A DNA stretch of 64,000 bases from Caulobacter sp. Root655 (GTDB lineage Bacteria; Pseudomonadota; Alphaproteobacteria; Caulobacterales; Caulobacteraceae). The notes beneath the pieces are model-generated. The model was not told the origin of the DNA and made no database searches. It saw only the letters and a list, made by a program, of their open reading frames with translations. Shown here piece after piece: positions 55,370 to 64,000 of the stretch. Within the stretch, counting starts at the first letter, position 1, and the number at the start of each line of letters is the position of its first letter. The stretch covers positions 1-64,000 of the forward strand of contig NZ_LMHC01000006.1 in NCBI RefSeq assembly GCF_001427665.1, written 5' to 3'. Both the position numbers and the translations under genes were made by a program.

Positions 55370-56917
55370 CTACGCTGTCCAGAGATACCGCCAGGTCTCG
55401 GAAATCGCCTGGCCGCCCCGGACCAGCCGCAGCGACAGCTCGGCCTGCGAGGCCGTCGGCTTCAGGCCGAAGGCGGCCCGGGCCGAGGCCTCGCCCGGAT
55501 AGGGCGACAGGTCGCTCCAGACCACCGTCCCGCCGTCGGCCTTGACCTCCAGCGCCACGCCGTCCAGCCCCTCGGCCAGCGCCCCGCCCTGCAGATCGAC
55601 GGTGAACAACCGCAGGCCCGCCTGGTTATCGGCCCCGGTCCGGGTGCGGAACACCCGGGCGTCCGGACTAGCGAAGCGTTCCTGGCCCCAGTGCAGGCGA
55701 TAGCGCAGGTCGACCCGCGACCCCGCCGTCCACGGCGCCTCCGGACGCCAGAAGATGGCGATGTTGTCGTCGGTCTCCTTGGTCGTCGCCAGTTCGGCCA
55801 GGTGCACCGCGCCCTTGCCCCAGGCGTCCAGCGGCTCGACCCACAGGCTGGGCCGCAGGTCGTAGCGGGCCTGCAGGTCGCCGAAGTCTTCCAGGTTGCG
55901 GGCCCGCTGCACCAGGCCGAAGCCCTTGGGGTTCTCGTCGGGGAAGTTGCTGAGCCGGTGGGCCTTGGGGTTCTGCAACGGCCGCCACAGGTGCTCGCCC
56001 TGCCCTGTCCAGATCGCCAGGCCGTCGCTGTCATGCACGGCGGTGCGGAAGTCGTCGACCGGCGGGGAATCGGCGACGTTGAACAGGAACATGCTGCTCA
56101 TCGCCGCGACTCCGGCCTTGGCGATGGTCGCCCGGGGGAAGACCGCGGCCGCGACGTCGAACACCACGTCCTCGCCCGGACGGATCGTGAAGCTGTAGGC
56201 CCCCGCGCAGCTGGGGCTGTTCATCAGGGCGTGGACGACCACCGCGTCGCCGTCGATGGCCCCGCTATTGTTTTGGGGACGTTCCAGCCAGAAGCTGGTG
56301 AAGTCCGGGAACTCCTCGTTCGGCTCGCCGGCCCCGATGGCCAGGCCGCGCGCCGACAGGCCGTAGCGCTGGCCGCGTCCCAGGCTGCGGAAGTAGCTGG
56401 CGCCCTGGAACACCGCGACCTCGTCCAGCTTGTCGGCCTCGTTCAGCGGCCACAGCAGGCGGAAGCCGGAAAAGCCGCTCCAGGCCTTGGCCACGTCGGC
56501 GTGCTCGCCGGGGAAGTCGAACATCCCCGGGTCGAAGGCGATCGGCCGGGCCAGGCCCGCCGCGACCTCGTAGAGCGGCAGCGGGCGCGGATAGAGATAG
56601 GCCGGCGGGAAGAACTCGGCCCGGAACGACGGCGTCCGGTCCTTCCACAGCGCGTGGTCCGAGCGGAAGCGGATGCGGAAATACTCGTCGTAGGTCAAGC
56701 CTGACAGCGACGGCGCCGCCGGCGGCGGGCTGTAGGGCGCGGCGGCCAGGGCGCGGGCGCGATCCTGGAGGATCTCGACGGAAAACGGTTCACTCATCAC
56801 GTTCTCCACGCCGGCCGGCGCCGTCTGGGCGGCTGCCAGCCTGGGCGCCAGGGCGAGGACCGCCGACAGCGAGAGCTTGCCGAGCGCCGCGCGCCGGTTC
56901 ACGAAACTCGAAAACAT
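55370..56917 (-). CDS. Periplasmic glucan biosynthesis protein (OpgD/OpgG family)
   Basis: The product has 515 residues with a leader carrying NRRAALGKLSLSAVLALAPR, which suggests Tat export as in OpgD. The MdoG domain runs from FSVEILQDRARALAAAPYSP through LTYDEYFRIRFRSDHALWKD, FPPAYLYPRPLPLYEV, FQGASYFRSLGRGQRYGLSA and RGLAIGAGEPNEEFPDFTSF, with DENPKGFGLVQRARNLEDFG in the second half. It takes part in making or trimming osmoregulated periplasmic glucans. No glucosyltransferase gene is adjacent in the window. Length is normal for the family. Confidence 0.93.
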   Translation of the reverse strand: MFSSFVNRRAALGKLSLSAVLALAPRLAAAQTAPAGVENVMSEPFSVEILQDRARALAAAPYSPPPAAPSLSGLTYDEYFRIRFRSDHALWKDRTPSFRAEFFPPAYLYPRPLPLYEVAAGLARPIAFDPGMFDFPGEHADVAKAWSGFSGFRLLWPLNEADKLDEVAVFQGASYFRSLGRGQRYGLSARGLAIGAGEPNEEFPDFTSFWLERPQNNSGAIDGDAVVVHALMNSPSCAGAYSFTIRPGEDVVFDVAAAVFPRATIAKAGVAAMSSMFLFNVADSPPVDDFRTAVHDSDGLAIWTGQGEHLWRPLQNPKAHRLSNFPDENPKGFGLVQRARNLEDFGDLQARYDLRPSLWVEPLDAWGKGAVHLAELATTKETDDNIAIFWRPEAPWTAGSRVDLRYRLHWGQERFASPDARVFRTRTGADNQAGLRLFTVDLQGGALAEGLDGVALEVKADGGTVVWSDLSPYPGEASARAAFGLKPTASQAELSLRLVRGGQAISETWRYLWTA

Positions 56918-57161
56918 GGGCGCCTTCTAGAACAACCCGACGCCCCGGCGCTACACAACGCAGCTTTGGCGACATCGGTCGGCTCTATTCGCCCAGGAAC
57001 CGGGCGCCGATGGGGCGGAAGCGTGACGACCGTGCTGGCGCGGCGCCGCGCGCCCGCCTATCACTGGCCCGCGACAAGCCAAGCCTTACGGCGCTTGGGC
57101 TTGGTGAGTCCTTTTGCTAGGGTCCGGTCGGCAGTCGGAAAAGAGGGACCTGCAAGGCTTC

Positions 57162-58277
57162 ATGGGCGTTCCGGCTGATTTCACCTTCGAGGACGTCAAC
57201 GGCCATCGCACCGCCGTGCTCTCGGGGGACTGGACCGCCCGCGGCATGGTCGACGCCGGCGAGCGCCTGATCACGGCCATGGACGGTTCCGACGCCGTCG
57301 ACCTGGACCTGCGCGAGGTCACCCGCTGCGACACGGCGGGCGCCTACGCGATCATCCGCGCCGCCGACGGCCGGATCACGGCCGGCAAGATCAGGGCGCG
57401 CAAGCAGACGCTGCGCCTGCTGAAGCTGGTCGGCGACGCCATCCAGGTCGAACCCGAGATCATCCCGCCCGTGCGGGGCTTCCGGGCCCTGTTGGAGCGC
57501 ATTGGCCGCGGCGTGTTCGGCCTGGCCGACGACGGCTACAGCACCCTGGCGTTCCTGGGGCATCTGCTGGTGGCCATCGGCCGCTGCATCGCCAAGCCCA
57601 GCCGGATCCGCTGGGCGCCGGTGTTCGCGCTGGCCGAACGGGCCGGCCTGGACGCCATCCCGATCGTCGCCACCACCACCTTCTTCATCGGCGCGGTCGT
57701 GGCGCTGCTGGGGGCCAACCTGCTGACCGAGTTCGGAGCCCAGGTGTTCTCGGTCGAGCTGATCGGCATCTCGGTGCTGCGCGAGTTCAACATCCTGATC
57801 ACCGCCATCCTGCTGGCCGGCCGCTCGGCCTCCAGCTTCGCGGCCGAGATCGGCTCGATGAAGATGAACCAGGAAATCGACGCCATGCAGGTCATGGGGG
57901 TCGATCCCTACGAGGCCCTGGTCCTGCCGCGCTTCGCCGCCCTGCTGATCACCATCCCGCTGCTGACCTTCGTGGCCACCCTGGCGGGCCTGGCCGGCGG
58001 CATCCTGGTGGTGTGGACGGCTCTGGACCTGTCGCCCGGCTTCTTCCTGCAGCGCATGCAGGACTATGTCGGCGTGCAGCACTTCTGGATCGGCCTGTCC
58101 AAGGCCCCGGTCATGGCCATGGTCATCGCCGCGATCGGCTGCCGCCAGGGCATGGAGGTCGGCAACGACGTCGAATCCCTGGGCCGCCGGGTGACGGCGG
58201 CGGTGGTCCACGCGATCTTCGCGATCATCGCCATCGATGCGGTCTTCGCCCTGATCTACATGGAGCTGGACCTATGA
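57162..58277 (+). CDS. MlaE-type ABC permease with fused N-terminal STAS domain
   Basis: From the ATG at 57162 the product has 371 residues. About 110 N-terminal residues look like a STAS domain (FTFEDVNGHRTAVLSGDWTA, then VDLDLREVTRCDTAGAYAII), the role played by separate MlaB in E. coli. The MlaE permease domain follows, with LIGISVLREFNILITAILLA and GRSASSFAAEIGSMKMNQEI, the family signature. It is the membrane core of a lipid transporter for outer-membrane lipid asymmetry. The next gene overlaps its stop as ATGA. Confidence 0.93.
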   Translation: MGVPADFTFEDVNGHRTAVLSGDWTARGMVDAGERLITAMDGSDAVDLDLREVTRCDTAGAYAIIRAADGRITAGKIRARKQTLRLLKLVGDAIQVEPEIIPPVRGFRALLERIGRGVFGLADDGYSTLAFLGHLLVAIGRCIAKPSRIRWAPVFALAERAGLDAIPIVATTTFFIGAVVALLGANLLTEFGAQVFSVELIGISVLREFNILITAILLAGRSASSFAAEIGSMKMNQEIDAMQVMGVDPYEALVLPRFAALLITIPLLTFVATLAGLAGGILVVWTALDLSPGFFLQRMQDYVGVQHFWIGLSKAPVMAMVIAAIGCRQGMEVGNDVESLGRRVTAAVVHAIFAIIAIDAVFALIYMELDL

Positions 58278-59128
58278 CCGCCGGCGACGTCGAGCCTGGC
58301 GAGGACGCGGTCTCCACGGCCACCGCGCCGCCGATCCGCATCGAGGGCCTGGTGTCGCGGTTCGGCGAGGCGGTCATCCACGACGGCCTGGACCTGACGG
58401 TGAACCGCGGCGAAGTGCTGGGCGTGGTCGGCGGCTCGGGCGCGGGCAAGTCGGTGCTGCTCAACACCATCATCGGCCTGAAGGCCCCCGACGGCGGCTC
58501 GGTCAAGCTGTTCGGCCAGGACATGCAGGTCGCCTCGCGCCGGCGTTGGAGCGTGATCGAACGGCGCTGGGGCGTGCTGTTCCAGCAGGGCGCGCTGTTC
58601 TCCAACCTGACGGTGCGCGAGAACGTCGCCGCGCCGCTGTTCGAGCACACTCGCCTGCCCAAGCGCGAGATCGAGCAGCTGGCGGACCTGAAGATCGCCC
58701 TGTCCGGCCTGCCAGCAAGAGCGGGCGGCCTGAAGCCGGCCGAGCTGTCGGGCGGCATGCGCAAGCGGGCCGGCCTGGCCCGGGCCCTGGCCATGGACCC
58801 GGAACTGCTGTTCCTCGACGAACCGACCGCCGGGCTGGACCCGATCAGCGCCGCGGCCTTCGACGAGCTGATCAAGGACCTGTCCGACAGCCTGGACCTG
58901 ACGGTGTTCATGATCACCCACGACCTGGACACCCTCTACGCCATCACCGACCGCATCGCCGTGATCGCCGACAAGAAGGTCGTGGCCGCCGGGCCCGCGA
59001 GCGACCTGGAAAAGTCCGACCACCCCTGGATCAAAGAATACTTCATGGGACCGCGCGGTCGCGCGGCCGCCGGCAAGTCGACGCCCCCCCCGTCGATGCC
59101 CCCCACGTCGACGTCGAGGACGCGCTGA
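58274..59128 (+). CDS. MlaF-type ABC ATP-binding protein
   Basis: The product has 284 residues. ABC motifs are complete: Walker A in GVVGGSGAGKSVLLN, Q-loop VLFQQGALFSNLTVREN, signature LSGGMRKRAGLARALAMDPE, Walker B with ELLFLDEPTAGLDPISAAAF, and the switch His in FMITHDLDTLY. A short Ser/Pro-rich tail (KSTPPPSMPPTSTSRTR) ends the protein. It powers the MlaE permease encoded just upstream, and its own stop overlaps the next start (TGATG). Confidence 0.95.
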   Translation: MTAGDVEPGEDAVSTATAPPIRIEGLVSRFGEAVIHDGLDLTVNRGEVLGVVGGSGAGKSVLLNTIIGLKAPDGGSVKLFGQDMQVASRRRWSVIERRWGVLFQQGALFSNLTVRENVAAPLFEHTRLPKREIEQLADLKIALSGLPARAGGLKPAELSGGMRKRAGLARALAMDPELLFLDEPTAGLDPISAAAFDELIKDLSDSLDLTVFMITHDLDTLYAITDRIAVIADKKVVAAGPASDLEKSDHPWIKEYFMGPRGRAAAGKSTPPPSMPPTSTSRTR

Positions 59129-60066
59129 TGGAAAGAAACGCCAACTACGCCCTGGTGGGCGCGGCGACCCTGATCCTGTTCATGGGGTTGCTGATCTTCG
59201 TCGTCTGGCTGGCCAAGCTGAGCTTCAGCCAGGACTACGACCTGTACGACGTGCTGTTCGTCGGCCCGGTGCGTGGCCTGTCGGACGGCGGCGAGGTGCA
59301 TTTCAACGGCATCAAGGTCGGCGAGGTCACCAAGATCGCGCTGGACAAGAGCGACCCCAACCGGGTCATCGCCCGGGTCCGCGTCACCTCCGACGTGCCG
59401 ATCAAGACCGACAGCTACGCCACGCTCGAGCCCCAGGGCATCACCGGCGTCAACTATGTGCAGATCACCGCCGGCGCCCCCTCCAAGCCGCTGCTGAAGA
59501 GCACCGTCAAGAGCGGCGAGGTCCCGGTGATCCGCAGCCAGCGCAGCGCCCTGTCCGACCTGCTGGAAGGCGGCGGCACGGTGCTGACCCGCACCATCGA
59601 GGCCCTGGACCGCATCAACCGCGTGTTGTCGGACGACAACGTCAAGACCTTCAGCGCCGCGGTCAGCGACGTCCAGTCGGTCACCGCCGAACTGCGGGAG
59701 CGCAAGGCGATCATCGCCGACACCCAGAAGGCCCTGCAGAGCATCGACGCCACCACGTCGAAGATTGGCGAGCTGTCGGATAGCTCCAAAGGCCTGGTCG
59801 ACGGCGACGCCAAGCGCACCCTGAAGAACCTGGGCGACGCCGCCGAGGAGCTGAAGGCCACGGCCAAGGACGTCCGGGGCATGGTCGGCAAGCTGGACGG
59901 TCCGACCACCGATTTCGCCACCACCGGCCTGCCGCAGTTGTCGGCCGCCGTCGTGACCCTGCAGTCGGCCGCCGAGTCCCTGGACCGGTTGGTCGGCGAG
60001 GTCGAGCAGAACCCGCGCGGCCTGGTCAGCAAGACCCCGGCCAAGGAAGTGGAGGTCAAGCCATGA
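59128..60066 (+). CDS. MlaD-type MCE-domain lipid transport protein
   Basis: The product has 312 residues with one N-terminal membrane helix (VGAATLILFMGLLIFVVWLA) and a single MCE domain (LYDVLFVGPVRGLSDGGEVH, then FNGIKVGEVTKI, then SYATLEPQGITGVNYVQI). A long helical C-terminal part of about 160 residues (NRVLSDDNVKTFSAAVSDVQ) may form a coiled coil. It makes the periplasmic ring that carries lipids between the inner membrane transporter and the outer membrane. It overlaps the lipoprotein gene by 4 bases. Confidence 0.94.
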   Translation: MERNANYALVGAATLILFMGLLIFVVWLAKLSFSQDYDLYDVLFVGPVRGLSDGGEVHFNGIKVGEVTKIALDKSDPNRVIARVRVTSDVPIKTDSYATLEPQGITGVNYVQITAGAPSKPLLKSTVKSGEVPVIRSQRSALSDLLEGGGTVLTRTIEALDRINRVLSDDNVKTFSAAVSDVQSVTAELRERKAIIADTQKALQSIDATTSKIGELSDSSKGLVDGDAKRTLKNLGDAAEELKATAKDVRGMVGKLDGPTTDFATTGLPQLSAAVVTLQSAAESLDRLVGEVEQNPRGLVSKTPAKEVEVKP

Positions 60067-60728
60067 GCATCCCCCCCGTGCGCGTCTCGGGCCCCGCCCT
60101 GCGCTCGCTGAGCGTCGCCGCCCCCGCCCTGGCCCTATGCCTGGCCCTGTCCGGCTGCATCAGCCTGTTCCCCAAGGCCGACCCGTCGGGCCTCTACCGG
60201 TTCGGCCACGGCTCGCCGCCCGCCGCCGCGTCGACGTCCGAGAAGACCTTCGGGGTGTTCAAGACACCGACCGTGTTCACTCGGGCGGCGATGGGCGACA
60301 GGATCCTGACCGTCACCGATGGCGAGGCGGCCTACATCGCCAGCGCCCGCTGGGTGTCGCCGGCCATCGTGCTGTTCGACGAGTCGGTGGCCCGCGCCTT
60401 CGAGGCCGAGTCCAACCCGGCCCGCCTGGTCACCCGCGGCGAGACGGCCAAGGCGGCTATGGCCCTGCGCCTGGAGGTCCGCTCGTTCGAGGCCGACTAT
60501 GTCGACGGCCCCAAGGCCGCGCCCGAGGTGCTGGTCGAGATCCGCGCCGTGATGACCCGCACTGGCGATCGCGCCCTGCTCGGCGACAAGGTCTTCCAAA
60601 CCCGGGTCAAGGCCTCGAACAACCGGGTCGGCGCCATCGTCCAGGCCTATGACGCGGCCAACACCCAGGTGTTGACCGAGATCATCGCCTGGGTGGGGGA
60701 AGCTGGGAGCAAGCTGCCGGCGGAGTAG
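60063..60728 (+). CDS. ABC-transport auxiliary lipoprotein (PqiC-like)
   Basis: The product has 221 residues with a lipoprotein signal ending in the lipobox ALSGC. The following domain (DPSGLYRFGHGSPPAAASTS, then KTFGVFKTPTVFTRAAMGDR, then VLFDESVARAFEA) matches the auxiliary lipoproteins of MCE-type transporters (ABC_trans_aux/PqiC). It should sit at the outer membrane and connect to the MlaD ring. It is the fourth gene of the operon, ending it; about 200 bases without a gene follow. Confidence 0.88.
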   Translation: MSIPPVRVSGPALRSLSVAAPALALCLALSGCISLFPKADPSGLYRFGHGSPPAAASTSEKTFGVFKTPTVFTRAAMGDRILTVTDGEAAYIASARWVSPAIVLFDESVARAFEAESNPARLVTRGETAKAAMALRLEVRSFEADYVDGPKAAPEVLVEIRAVMTRTGDRALLGDKVFQTRVKASNNRVGAIVQAYDAANTQVLTEIIAWVGEAGSKLPAE

Positions 60729-60926
60729 GTTTGGGTCGCCTTGAAGCCGTGTCTGGCTCTTCTGCTTTGCGCCATGTGCCGACCTTCGCCCGATTCCAGG
60801 AATACGACCTTCGGGAGCATTGCCGCGCGGACCTACTAACCCCTTGGCAACGCCGCGCCCATCGGTTTGGCGCGCGCCAGAAGTCCGCACAGGCGCTATG
60901 CTCCTGATCAGGTGATGGGGGGCAAG

Positions 60927-61721
60927 ATGGTGGGGCGCAGCGGCAAGAAGTGTTCGTTCCTGGTATCGGCCTCACTGGCCGGCACGATAGCCGCGGGTTG
61001 GGCCGCGATCGCGCGCGCCGATGTCGTGACGTCTCCTCCAGATGGCTTCGCGATCGCCGAGCCGCTCGGGGGCCTGTCGCTAAGGCGGGTCTATGGATCA
61101 CGGCCGGGTCAGACCTGCATCTACGATCGAGCGCCCAAGGGATGTGCGCTCCTGGCGGTTTCAGCAGAGTGGTCGCCGCGGAACTTGCCGATCGCCGTCA
61201 CCTTGGAGCGCCGCGATACGGGCTTCGCGATCCAGTTTTCGACTTTGTTGCAAAACCCTAAGGGCCTCCCAGCGTGCTACACTCGTCAAGGGCTTGCCGG
61301 TAGCGGCGCTTCAAGCGCCGCCCGAGTTTGGGCCAGCTTGCAGTCGCGGTTCGAGACGTGGAGCAAGGAGTGCGACGTCGTCCGCGCCTTGGGCGGCGAT
61401 CGCGCCCGATCGGATTTCTTATCGACGGGGGCCGATATGAGCCGGGCCTACCAGGTCCTTCGCGCGGCGAGACAGCTTACGCCCTCCGAGGAGGGCGCCG
61501 GTCTGGATTCGTTTCTTCCGGACCGGGTCACCCAGCCGTTGCTAGACGCCGTGGTGGTCGCGTGCGGCGGCTCTCCGGGATCCGCTACACTCGGATCGAA
61601 CGACACGATCGCCTGGCATTTCGACCGGACCGTTCCCTATGGTCCGGACGGTTCGAGGCCCTTTGGCGTCTGCGTCGACGAGCAGATAAAGTACTTCCCG
61701 GGTTATCGGCGCCCGGACTAG
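60927..61721 (+). CDS. Exported protein of unknown function (264 aa)
   Basis: I chose the ATG at 60927 because a G-rich ribosome binding site (GGGGGGCAAG) lies just before it. The signal helix (CSFLVSASLAGTIAAGWAAI, then ARA) is followed by a mature part with VSAEWSPRNLPIAVTLERRD, then CYTRQGLAGSG and VRALGGDRARSDF. Four or more cysteines could form disulfides. No family is recognised, and codon use is slightly less GC-rich than in the Mla operon. Its stop overlaps that of the LysR gene in a shared CTAG. Confidence 0.65.
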   Translation: MVGRSGKKCSFLVSASLAGTIAAGWAAIARADVVTSPPDGFAIAEPLGGLSLRRVYGSRPGQTCIYDRAPKGCALLAVSAEWSPRNLPIAVTLERRDTGFAIQFSTLLQNPKGLPACYTRQGLAGSGASSAARVWASLQSRFETWSKECDVVRALGGDRARSDFLSTGADMSRAYQVLRAARQLTPSEEGAGLDSFLPDRVTQPLLDAVVVACGGSPGSATLGSNDTIAWHFDRTVPYGPDGSRPFGVCVDEQIKYFPGYRRPD

Positions 61722-62608
61722 GCCGCGCAGATCTCGCGGACACAGCCGCGCAGCCAACGGTGCGCCGCATCGCCATCCGTCCGAGGATGCCAGAGCAGGG
61801 ACACCGTGAACCCAGGCAATGGGACCGGTAGCGGAAACCAGAACATGCCGGCCCGCAGCGCGCGGGTATGACGCTCGGGGACCGTGGCGATAAGGTCGGA
61901 TCCACGTGCGAGGGCCAGCGCCGCGGCGAAGCCGCCTACCTCGGCGGCGATGTCCCTCACCACTCCGGACGCTGCCAGCCAGTTGTCGATCGGCGGCTTC
62001 TCGGAGCCCTGCAGCACGACCTCGACGTGACGCCAGGCGCCATAGCCCGCCGAACTCACCGGACCAGGGCTCAGCGGGTGCCCGAGTCGCGCGACGCCCA
62101 CATAGCGATCGTCGAACAGCCCCTGGGCTCGGACCTCCGGTCCAATCGTTTGTTCGACGACGCCGGTCTCCAGATCGACGTCGCCATCGCGCAGCGGCGT
62201 GCTGTCCTTGTCGAGCTTGGCGATAAAGCGGAGCCGCACGTTCGGGGCCTGTTCGGACACCCGAGACACCAGCTCGGCCCCAAAATTCTCCACGAAGCCC
62301 TCGCGCGCGCGAAGGGTGAAGGTGCGGGCCAGGCGGGCTAAATCGAGCCGCTCCACCGGGCGCAGCACCGCCGCGGCCTGGTCAACCAGCTGACCGACGT
62401 TCTCGCGCAGCGCCAGCGCTAGAGGCGTCGGCGCCAGGCCGCGGCCGGCCCGGACAAGCAGCTGATCGCCGGTGGTCTCGCGCAGCCGCGCGAGGGTCCG
62501 GCTCATCGCCGAAGGGCTGAGCTGCAGGCGCTTGGCCGCGCGCGCGACGCTGCCTTCCGCGAGCAGGACATCCAGGGCCACGAGCAGATTGAGGTCGGGT
62601 GTCGACAT
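61718..62608 (-). CDS. LysR-family transcriptional regulator
   Basis: From the ATG at 62608 the product has 296 residues. The winged helix-turn-helix reads LNLLVALDVLLAEGSVARAA, then KRLQLSPSAMSRTLARLRET, then LLVRAGRGLAPTPLAL. A LysR substrate-binding domain follows (LRAREGFVENFGAELVSRVS, then DVDLETGVVEQTIGPEVRAQ, then FWFPLPVPLPGFTVSLLWHP). It is divergent from the cupin/MFS pair at 62734 and probably controls it. Length is usual for the family. Confidence 0.92.
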   Translation of the reverse strand: MSTPDLNLLVALDVLLAEGSVARAAKRLQLSPSAMSRTLARLRETTGDQLLVRAGRGLAPTPLALALRENVGQLVDQAAAVLRPVERLDLARLARTFTLRAREGFVENFGAELVSRVSEQAPNVRLRFIAKLDKDSTPLRDGDVDLETGVVEQTIGPEVRAQGLFDDRYVGVARLGHPLSPGPVSSAGYGAWRHVEVVLQGSEKPPIDNWLAASGVVRDIAAEVGGFAAALALARGSDLIATVPERHTRALRAGMFWFPLPVPLPGFTVSLLWHPRTDGDAAHRWLRGCVREICAA

Positions 62609-62733
62609 CGGTCGATGTCTAGCACGACCTCGCTTCTGACATGGCGTCAAACGCACGAATGAATTGCAAATGGTGCGCGTTCCGCCCCATCGAGCTCGCG
62701 GCTATCTCTCGGACAGAGCCGAAGGAGACAGCC

Positions 62734-63276
62734 ATGACCAAGACCGCCCTGGAAACATTCATCGACAACGTCCGGTCCGATTGGGGGCCGTTGACCAGCG
62801 AAGTCGCCGCCGCGTGCAGCCGTCACTTGGCGGCGCTGCTCCGGGCGCCGGTGACCGAAGCGTGGTTGGCGAACCTGCATGCGAAGCCGCCGCTCAGCAC
62901 GACGCTGTATCGCGACCCCGACCACGGCTTCATGCTGCTGGCCCACGCCGAGCCAGCCGGTCTCTACCGGCCGCCACACGACCACGGCCTCAGCTGGGTG
63001 ATCTATGGCGTTCAGCGCGGCCTGAGCGAGATGGGGACCTACGGGCGCTTGGACGGCGCCGACGGGCCGCGCCTGGTCAAGCGTAACGCCACCCTGGTCC
63101 AACCTGGTCAGGTGCAGGTCTACCTGCCAGGAGACATCCACGACACGCGCTGCACGAGCGGTCCGGCCCTGCTGTTTCGCTTCACCGAGCGCGACCTGAA
63201 GGTCGAGGACGCCGAAGAGCGCAGGATCACGCGTTACGTGGAGCGGAACGGCGTGTGGACGCGGGGCGCGCCATGA
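62734..63276 (+). CDS. Cysteine-dioxygenase-like cupin protein
   Basis: The start at 62734 follows AAGGAGACAGCC and gives 180 residues. A single cupin domain contains the metal site RPPHDHGLSWVIYGVQRGLS (two His) with a third His in YLPGDIHDTRC, like the three-His iron centre of thiol dioxygenases. It may oxidise a thiol such as cysteine or 3-mercaptopropionate, or simply be a cupin of that fold. It is divergent from a LysR regulator and overlaps an MFS gene as ATGA, so the two act together. Confidence 0.8.
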   Translation: MTKTALETFIDNVRSDWGPLTSEVAAACSRHLAALLRAPVTEAWLANLHAKPPLSTTLYRDPDHGFMLLAHAEPAGLYRPPHDHGLSWVIYGVQRGLSEMGTYGRLDGADGPRLVKRNATLVQPGQVQVYLPGDIHDTRCTSGPALLFRFTERDLKVEDAEERRITRYVERNGVWTRGAP

Positions 63277-64000
63277 CCATGCGCCCCGTCCGGGCGATTG
63301 CCGCGGTGCTGGCGGCCACGACGCTGGTGGTTCTGGATGCGGCGATCGTCAACCTGGCGCTACCGACGATCGGCCACGCTTTGCGGGTGTCGCCCGCGAT
63401 GTCGATCCTGGTGGTGACCGCCTACCAACTGGCGCTGGTGATGGCGTTGCTCCCTTGCGCCGCGCTCGGGGAGAGCCTCGGCTTTCGGCGTGTCTTCACG
63501 GCGGGCGTGGCGCTTTTCACGGCGGCTTCGGCGCTCTGCGCCGCCGCTCCGTCCCTGCCCTGGCTGGTGACGGCGCGATTTCTTCAGGGGCTCGGCGGCG
63601 CGGCGGTGATGGCCCTGGGCGTCGCCCTGCTGCGCCAGGTCGTGCCGCCTCACCGCCTCGGCGCCGCCATCGGCTGGAACGCGCTGACCGTCGCGCTCGC
63701 CACGGCGACTGGCCCGTCCTTGGGCGCTGTGATCCTCTCGGCGGCAAGCGGGCCCTGGTTGTTCGCCCTCAATCTGCCGATCGGCGCCGCGGCGCTCTTG
63801 GCCAGCCGCGCCCTGCCGCGCTCGCCTGGCTCCTCGCGAGCGCTGGATCCCCTCAGCATCGCCCTCAACGGCGGTGTCTTCGCCGCCTTGGTCGTCGGCG
63901 TGGATCTGCTGCCGACCCAGCCGCACCTTTCCCTCGTCCTGTTGCTCGGCGCGGGGGCGGGGCTAGCGATGCTGGTGCGTCGCGAAGCGCCCAAGGCGTT
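63273..64000 (+). CDS. MFS transporter (DHA2/EmrB type), 5' part, runs off the window
   Basis: The ATG at 63273 overlaps the cupin stop as ATGA. The 242 codons present show at least seven membrane segments (VRAIAAVLAATTLVVLDAAI, then VTAYQLALVMALLPCAALGE). The LDAAIVNLALPTIGHAL pattern in helix 1 and ARFLQGLGGAAVMALG (motif C region) are typical of the 14-helix drug exporters. It probably exports the substrate or product of the cupin reaction under LysR control. The end is cut by the window edge. Confidence 0.9.
   Translation, partial: MTMRPVRAIAAVLAATTLVVLDAAIVNLALPTIGHALRVSPAMSILVVTAYQLALVMALLPCAALGESLGFRRVFTAGVALFTAASALCAAAPSLPWLVTARFLQGLGGAAVMALGVALLRQVVPPHRLGAAIGWNALTVALATATGPSLGAVILSAASGPWLFALNLPIGAAALLASRALPRSPGSSRALDPLSIALNGGVFAALVVGVDLLPTQPHLSLVLLLGAGAGLAMLVRREAPKA

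Overview
The window is high-GC DNA from a Caulobacter-type alphaproteobacterium. I infer this from the five TonB-dependent receptors (TBDRs), a FecI/FecR pair, an HWE-family kinase, LacI regulators beside glycoside hydrolases, and several families of palindromic intergenic repeats. It is chromosomal. I saw no rRNA, tRNA, CRISPR array, transposase, integrase or phage gene.

Layout. 1-5.1 kb: start of a probable dicarboxylate/cation symporter, a 70-aa protein, a secreted M20 amidohydrolase and a divergent secreted M14 carboxypeptidase. 5.2-5.8 kb: two tiny exported Cys-rich proteins, probably metal related. 5.9-14 kb: FecR, FecI sigma factor, an STN-type TBDR, then asd behind a possible leader-peptide attenuator, then a second TBDR paralogous to the first. 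14.2-18.2 kb: TBDR plus alpha/beta hydrolase with a divergent TetR regulator. 18.4-21.3 kb: PAS-HWE kinase divergent from a small helical protein and a receiver. 21.4-29.9 kb: a carbohydrate locus with a GH3 enzyme, a TBDR, two LacI regulators and a type-B carboxylesterase; a 13-bp operator half-site is shared by the TBDR and the esterase. 30.2-40.3 kb: a pectin/rhamnogalacturonan utilisation locus on the minus strand (TBDR, GH43, CE12 acetylesterase, GH95, PL10 pectate lyase). 40.5-45.6 kb: small secreted or hydrophilic proteins, a GST with a divergent WYL regulator, and a lower-GC DUF4238 gene. 45.7-50.4 kb: a secreted esterase sharing an operator-like site with the pectin TBDR, a SpoU methyltransferase, and a sugar-type MFS transporter divergent from a LacI regulator. 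50.5-53.6 kb: a secreted VOC protein, an XRE/MmyB-like regulator and a Tat-type hydrolase, linked by a perfect 17-bp palindrome found twice. 53.6-57 kb: a soluble globin-sensor chemoreceptor without the expected proximal His, and an OpgD/G-like glucan protein. 57.1-60.7 kb: a four-gene Mla-type lipid transport operon with a STAS domain fused to the permease. 60.9-64 kb: a secreted unknown, a LysR regulator, a cysteine-dioxygenase-like cupin and the start of an MFS exporter.

The genes form several import-and-degrade modules: a TBDR brings in an oligomer, periplasmic enzymes cut it, an MFS permease carries it across the inner membrane, and a local LacI/TetR/FecI-type regulator responds. The pectin locus is the most complete of these. 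The most interesting unexplained signals are the candidate asd attenuator, the ATGACC-N5-GGTCAT operator pair, the shared LacI-type operators, the Cys-rich pair and the degenerate globin sensor. I could not identify a clearly new multi-gene defence or similar system.
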